64,000 nt of DNA from Pictodentalium vernedei. Its lineage: Eukaryota; Mollusca; Scaphopoda; Dentaliida; Dentaliidae. Of this stretch, positions 58,499 to 64,000 are shown one piece after another. The stretch spans positions 183,038,927 to 183,102,926 of the forward strand of contig CM062295.1 in the NCBI GenBank assembly GCA_031216915.1. Reading direction: 5' to 3'. The stretch's first letter is position 1. Each line of letters begins with the position of its first letter. The position numbers and the translations under genes were made by a program. The notes below the pieces were generated by a model that did not search any database, had not been told where the DNA came from, and was given only the letters and a program-made list of their open reading frames with translations.

Positions 58499-58956
58499 AT
58501 CAATTAAGCAATTACTGCACTATTGGAAAAATGTTGTAATTCAAGCACAATAATTTTACAGATTTATCAGTCTACACCTTATTTCTTCTAGTATTAATTG
58601 GATAATGGAGTTGTTTAGGGATTAAAAATCAATACTTTGGCCAGACTGATATCCTTTGTCCAAAGAATAATCTGTACAATTACAATGTTCAGTTTACAAT
58701 GAAACAAATTTTGAACAATGAAGAGTTTGCTATCAAAAGGCAGATAAATAATTGAACTTACCTTCATGTGTAGTATGAAGTTTGATGTACTATTTGATGG
58801 ACCTGATATGTGCACTTCAAAAGTATTAGTTTAATTCTTTACTACTTTCTAATAGAGATAATCACAATATTTTTTTTACAAATACTGTATACATGTGTAT
58901 TAAAAACAAGAAAAGTATTCAAAAAGTATTCATGAATACACCTCAAATTTGACTGT
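58499..58956. other. interior of the hAT-type element, no gene
   Basis: No recognisable feature apart from GAATAC-like traces near 58915-58940. Confidence 0.5.
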
Positions 58957-59985
58957 ATTCGAATGGTGTGCGGACATTTCCCCATCGGACATTTCCCCAT
59001 CCGGACATTTCCCCATTGAGGGCAGACATTTTCCCATCAGCATTCCCCCACCAGAGGCGGACATTTCCCCATCGGAGGTGGACATTTCCCTGTCGGATAT
59101 TAGCAGCTTTCCCCATCGAAGACGGACATTTCCCCATCAGACTTTACCCATCGGGGGTGGACATTTCCCCATTGGGCATTGCCCCATGTCCAATGTAGCT
59201 GACAGCTTCCACATGTGAATGAGTGACAAGTAACTCTTAAAAAGTTTTCATTTTTTATTCTTTTATAACTCGAAAAATAACATCTCGGCATATGGGATAG
59301 GCATTAGCACGTTTTAGCACAATCTGAATTTCACAACAATGAAAACACAACATCAATAATAAAAAACAAGAATTTTTATCTGGTTACAAGTGTATATATA
59401 TAAATATGTTTGCTTATAAATCTCTTACACATGCTTCTTGTTGAGTTGTTTGATAAACATTGATGCATTCATTGACATTTATTTCAATGAAGACGCGACT
59501 GTTTATCAATCAACTTAACAATATTTTTGAACGAAAGTAGTTTGACAGAAAGAACAAATATTAAAATTGCAATGAAAACATCCATATTGTTCAATCCACT
59601 TGTGTGATAAAAAGTAATGTATTCATTGAATTTCACATCAGTGAAGACATGGCCGTTATCAATCATCTCAACAAAAAGTTAACTGTAAATTGCTACGAAA
59701 ACAGAACACAAATGTCTTATAAACACGAGCAATTCAAACAATATTACCCATGTCGGCTTAATAAAAAGGGAATGATACACAACAAATCAATAGGAAAATT
59801 TCAAACAAACAGACCCACAAAAAAATTAAGAAATGGATGGTGAAAATGCCGCATGGGGAATTGTCCGTTTTTCTATTAAGCAGAATGGGGTAATGTCCGA
59901 TGGGGAAATGTCCGGCCTAAATGGGATGGGGTAATGTCCGGATGGGGAAATGTCCGATGGGGAAATGTCCGGCGACCATTCAAAT
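58957..59985. mobile_element. inverted-repeat element with terminal minisatellites
   Basis: The left end has ATTCGAATGGTGTG then repeats of CGGACATTTCCCCAT (58971-59190, about a dozen degenerate units). The right end has the inverse, ATGGGGAAATGTCCG repeats (59850-59972), then GCGACCATTCAAAT. The middle (59210-59840) is AT-rich without a gene. Open frames in the left block (Pro/His/Ser/Phe repeats) are translations of the minisatellite. The superfamily is not recognised. Confidence 0.6.
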
Positions 59986-60109
59986 ATGAATACGAATACG
60001 AATACTTTAAAATTGCATGAATACTGAATACATTTGAATACTTGAAAAAATGTATTGAATACGACTGAATACCGAACACGAATACGAATACCCCAACCCT
60101 GCTTCCACT

Positions 60110-60560
60110 TAGCCACATAATTTAGCGAAGAGGAGGTCCTCCTACAGTTAGAAATTGCGTCCACTGCTCGTCCTGTAAAATGCTTGCCATGCAAGAAGGA
60201 CCGCACAATGGAAATACGTGAAGGTTGAGACCTTGCAGGTTGTGATGTAGTTGACGCGATTTCCCCTGCGAAAGAAGATCCTCTCGTGGAGGAAGCTTCT
60301 GCGGTATGTCCCACAGCAGACACCTGAGTAGATTTATCCACAGTCTCTGTGGAGACAGAGATGCTACCAACAGAATTTTGCATTGAGATTGTTTTATCTT
60401 TAGCAATATCTGCTGAATCAACGGCGCTGGAGGATACGCATATCCTATCATTCCATCCCACGAGATCGATAGAGCGTCTACTGCATATGCTCGAGGATCT
60501 GGACATGGTGACACATACGTCTGCAACTGATTGTTGAGCTGTGTCGCAAATAAGTCTATC
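60110..60560 (-). pseudogene. DIRS copy 3 segment between RNase H and recombinase
   Basis: The minus strand shows ARSQPSRISIVRSFLHGKHF and RAVDAISNCRRTSSSLNYVA, the start of the recombinase region (compare ISFVRSFRGFSRRAVECISS in copy 1). The hAT-type element follows immediately on the coding 3' side. It is part of the broken copy. Confidence 0.75.
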
Positions 60561-61233
60561 ATTGGCCGCTCCCATTGATAGCAAATCTGACTGAATACCT
60601 GTTTGTTGAGAGTCCATTCCATTCTGACGGCAACAAGCGACCCTTCCATGAAAGGGAGTCTGCTAATACATTCAGACGACCTGGAATATGACGGACCGAA
60701 AGGAGAACTTGGTGTTCTAGTACAAACAGAAGGATTCTTTCCGTTAAATTGAATAACGGAATGGAATGAGTGCCTCCCTGGTTCCGAATATACGCTACTA
60801 CTGTCGTATTGTCGGACAGGATTTGGACATGTGCTTTCTGAATATTGACATCATTTCTTTGATGTTTATGTGCTTGCCTAGAAACTGCGGATCCAAAAGA
60901 CCCTGGCACTTCGAATCCGTTGGGATCAATGTTGCACCTCAACCTGTTTGAATGGCATCCGTCATAATAGTAAAACTCGGATCCGGCAACTGCAGTGGAA
61001 CTCCCTGAGTTAACCACTGAATGTTTGCCCAAGTCTGAATCTCTTGTTTCACTTGATTTGACAAGAGAACGTCTATATCGAGCGAATGAATCTTTACTCT
61101 CCAATTCTGAGTCAAGAAAATTTGGAGAGGATGAGTGCGTAACCGCCCCATCGGAATGAGATCCGCAGCGGCTCCACACAGACCTATCAGTCTCATGAAT
61201 TCTCTCACTGTGACTTTGTCTGAGTGAAGACAA
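60561..61233 (-). pseudogene. DIRS copy 3 RNase H region
   Basis: VQILSDNTTVVAYIRNQGGT, SIPLFNLTERILLFVLEHQV, SVRHIPGRLNVLADSLSWKG and, in the neighbouring frame, PDPSFTIMTDAIQTG are the RNase H blocks of DIRS elements. Confidence 0.8.
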
Positions 61234-62132
61234 TAGCTAGCGTAACAACTGATCAATTTCGCTCTGGTTAACGGCAGATAAACGAGATTGTTGTGCGTCT
61301 CGAAGCTCATTCCCAAGTGGGTGAATGACTTGGACGGCACCAGATCTGACTTCTCCTCGTTTATTATAAAACCGAGACGTCGGAGTAATAAAAGCAGATT
61401 CTGCACATCGTTCTGAAGCGCTAACTCGTTGCCATACCTCTAAAGAATGTCCAGGTAGGCCGACGTTACCGCAGACAAATGAGCTCAGAAATGCATCATT
61501 ACTGAGTTCATTATTTGAGTGAAAGCCCAGGGCGCTAGGTTCAAACCGAAGCACATCGCTTGGAACTGATATACAACTCCTAGGACTGCGAAGCGTAGAT
61601 ACTTTCTGAATGTCGGATGTACCATGACGTGAAAGTACGCATCCTTGAGATCTATGCTTGTAGCATAGTCGTTCACCCGAATACTCGCTCTGACTGATCG
61701 AATTGTCTCCATATAGAACTTCGGAGTGATGATCAGCTTGTTTATCCAGCTCAAATCTATGACTGGACGGAACGAGCCATCTGGTTTCAGAACCAGAAAC
61801 AGATGGCTGTAGAAACCCGGTGATTCCTGGTCTTCTACGACCTCTACCACGTTCTTCTCCAGAAGAGACTGTACTTCTGATAGAAGAGCGTCGCTTTTCT
61901 GCGGATTTGACGGAAGCCGAGTCCATATTGGACTTCGAGTTAATGGAGGCTTTCGTTTGAAAGATATTCTTAATCCTTCCGAAATTACCCCTCGAACCCA
62001 GGGGCCGTCAGTAATTGACGCCCAATTGTTTATAAAACTCGACAATCTTCCGCCTACCGGAACACGATAGAGGTTCATACCATCACCTCCTGGACCTGCG
62101 AGGCTTGCAGAAGGAGAAACTGCGTACTCCAC
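61234..62132 (-). pseudogene. DIRS copy 3 reverse transcriptase region
   Basis: GFYSHLFLVLKPDGSFRPVI, LIITPKFYMETIRSVRASIR, DYATSIDLKDAYFHVMVHPT and FQAMCFGLNLAPWAFTQIMN mark the RT. RLGFIINEEKSDLVPSKSFT is the conserved block after the active site. It is part of the broken copy. Confidence 0.85.
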
Positions 62133-63975
62133 GACCCGACCTCGCCCCGTCGACCTATGGACGTGTCTGACCAGTTATCTCGGCCAGTATAACATCCCCT
62201 ACGTGAGTCGCTGCCTTGACGGTCTCTAGAATAAGACCTAGAGGACGCATAGGAACCTCTATAGGAACTTCCCTTGGGCGTACTTGTCCCAGAAGTGCCT
62301 GTCTTACTCTTTTCTGCTGTATCCAACTTTTTAGAAGAGGATTTGAATAGCAGAGAATCCGAAGCTTTCTTAGTTATCTGATCATAGATTGCTGAAAGCT
62401 TGCCGTCAAAGAGAAGCTCTCCGGAGACCGAAGCGACTCTGAGAGCGTTTTTCACCTTACCATCCACGCGTGTGGATGTAGCTAGGGCCGCGTCACGTGT
62501 AACCAACTCCAGGTTTGCCACTGAAAGGGCAGAGTTATAAGTGGAATAAGCTATGGAATTGAAAGAACTCTTAAGGAGGATTGTATATCCTGGAATTCTT
62601 TCCCTTGAAGACGTAATGATAACGCTTTAGTAAGGTGATCTGCGTATGATAAAGCGTCTAAGTTAACTCTATTAGACATTATTGTCGTTTCCAACGTCGT
62701 GGTTGGAATTGACATAGACAATGGTATGCACAATTCTAGGTCTTCAGCCTGGTCGTCTAGACGCAGAGAAACTCTCGGTATGCCATGTCGTGCCGTTTCA
62801 AATTTGTTCCTTGAATTGATGAAAGGCAGATGTAGAGCATTTGTGGACAAGAAACCATACTTGCTCGTTTTGGTAGCAAGCTTATATATAGCGTCATTAA
62901 ATAGTTCAAATGTTCTTGTGACATTATTGGACTGTGTCGGAAACTCAGGGACGATGTCCCTAAACCGATCAAAAAATTCTGTGTCCAGTGACGCTATCAG
63001 TCTCTTATCCGGCATCGCAGCATTCTGGTCCGACGGAACAACCTCGGGAAGATAATGCCGGATAAAATCTACGGCAGCTTTATGTTGTTCCGAAAGGGAA
63101 AACTCCAGATCCTCTGAATCCCTTTCACCATCCTGTCGGACCATATGAAGTTCTCGGTCGTCCGTACCTGATGCTTCAGCAGAGCGTACCGACCCAGCGT
63201 CGTCGGATAATTCCTGATCCGACAGAGATTCTGTCGTCTGCTGGGATGCTGCGATAAGTTGTGCTATTTGTGATAGCACGTCCGTCACTGAGGCCTGTGG
63301 AGCAGCAGTCTTACGTTGCTTTGCCGCTGGAAGCTCCCTGGACGTTGACTCCTACATACTTCTTTTATGCGAACGTCCGGAGTGTACAGGCCTCATGTCC
63401 CTGGCTACCGGATGGCGTGACCTGGTCGCCGTGGAATCCCTGATCGGCGAAGCTGGCTGGATATCCGTGGTCACGTAGCCAATGTGCGTTCATGTGTGCT
63501 GGCGTGAGGATGAGGAAGCCATATTGACAGTCTCTCCGGACTGTTTATATAACGGAGCGTCCCGAGTGGTGGATGTATGCTCCGAATGCGAAACGTTTTG
63601 TACCACAACATCTGGTCCCAGATGTTGTTGTATGAGAGAGGGACCTCTCTCGCTCGCAGCCCGGATGGACCTGGACGAGCTAGGAACCGGACTAATAGGC
63701 TTCCTCCATTCTATCCTCTGATCCGTCATCACTGGGTGTGCACTTTGTGTTATTATAGTGCTTGCATCACCCAAATCTCCTTCCTGGACCGCAACGGACG
63801 AACCCAGCTGCTGAGCCATTCGATGAATGGTCGCTACACCGGGCGAGCTAGCAGACGCCAATGCCATCGATCCTACTAGGGACCTCTTAGGCAATTGACG
63901 TATTTCCATGATCACTTTTGCCGCTAGCTCTTCATTTAACTGTGACGAGGGAGGCACACTTTCGGAAGACATCAC
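62075..63975 (-). pseudogene. DIRS copy 3 gag-like region
   Basis: A 245-codon stretch starting near 63288 begins with an acidic, Gln/Ser-rich part and continues to LSYADHLTKALSLRLQGKEF. A Ser/Arg/Tyr-rich basic tail (GSSYRGSYASSRSYSRDRQG) follows before RT, as in copies 1 and 2. A further open stretch at 63490-63975 (Ser-rich) may be its N-terminal part. The gag-like role is inferred from position and the basic tail. Confidence 0.65.
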
Positions 63976-64000
63976 GGAAACATCACCCTGTTCTTGTTCC

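Larger units (their letters stand above)
55991..60101. mobile_element. 4.1-kb non-autonomous hAT-type element in DIRS copy 3
   Basis: The left end is CAGGGTTGGGGCGAATACAT and the right end, inverted, CAGGGTTGGGGTATTCGTAT. CTTCCACT occurs at 55983-55990 and 60102-60109, a perfect 8-bp duplication. Both subterminal regions are made of GAATAC repeats. No transposase is found. Inside lie a family F element (56637-58498) and a second inverted-repeat element with minisatellites (58957-59985). Confidence 0.9.
53848..64000 (-). mobile_element. DIRS retrotransposon copy 3, a second lineage (broken, runs off window)
   Basis: It begins GTTAAAAAATTTATAGTAAT in the satellite. It has an internal complementary region at 54111-54205 and, on the minus strand, gag-like, RT, RNase H and recombinase regions. 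The terminal sequence does not match copies 1 and 2, and the proteins are clearly diverged, so it is a separate lineage. It is interrupted by a foldback MITE (54930-55171) and a hAT-type element (55991-60101). The coding parts otherwise show few breaks. The right terminal repeat is beyond position 64000. Confidence 0.85.

Noticed and set aside
58943-59218. Pro/His/Phe-rich open frames of 64-89 codons
   Set aside because: Translations of the GGACATTTCCCCAT minisatellite. All frames stay open because of unit length and composition.

Overview
Eukaryotic (animal) nuclear DNA, AT-rich, with no convincing host protein-coding exon, tRNA or intact rRNA gene. The content is almost entirely transposable elements and tandem repeats, many nested. 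Three things point to a marine invertebrate, most likely a bivalve or other mollusc: tyrosine-recombinase (DIRS) retrotransposons, a 5S-rRNA-headed SINE, and many small elements with tandem-repeat cores and GACGGAC-type boxes that resemble the 'pearl'/Helitron-like repeats of bivalves. The species assignment is inference.

Layout. 0-11.5 kb: a hAT MITE (189-680), a TTAA-flanked MITE, a broken LINE 3' end, and four or five back-to-back elements with tandem cores of about 150, 160, 165 and 300 bp. 11.6-17.9 kb: DIRS copy 1. 18-23.4 kb: a truncated SINE, then two composite elements carrying 115-bp and 335-bp arrays. 23.9-28.2 kb: two TTAA foldback MITEs (the second split by another element), a full 5S-derived SINE with target duplication and a pogo-like MITE. 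28.2-42.1 kb: a satellite-cored element (family C) hosting DIRS copy 2, a family A element, a second C element and, inside that, a family D element. 42.1-47.9 kb: a hAT MITE, a second copy of the 300-bp-core element, short tandem arrays, and a hAT MITE with a pogo-like MITE inside it. 47.9-53.8 kb: a third C element with a trimeric higher-order repeat and two further insertions. 53.8-64 kb: DIRS copy 3, which runs off the window and is interrupted by a foldback MITE and by a 4.1-kb hAT-type element that itself holds two more elements.

The main point is a shared architecture. At least six sequence-unrelated families have a small hairpin at the 5' end followed by a short motif S, then a tandem core, a GACGGAC/GACGACG box, a 3' hairpin and the reverse complement of S, and most end in CTAA. 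They sit in A-rich sites without target duplication. Some empty sites can be read directly because the elements landed in repeats with intact copies elsewhere in the window. The cores appear to have been exchanged between families. This best fits non-autonomous rolling-circle (Helentron/HINE-like, 'pearl'-like) elements, but no helicase or Rep gene is present here to prove it.
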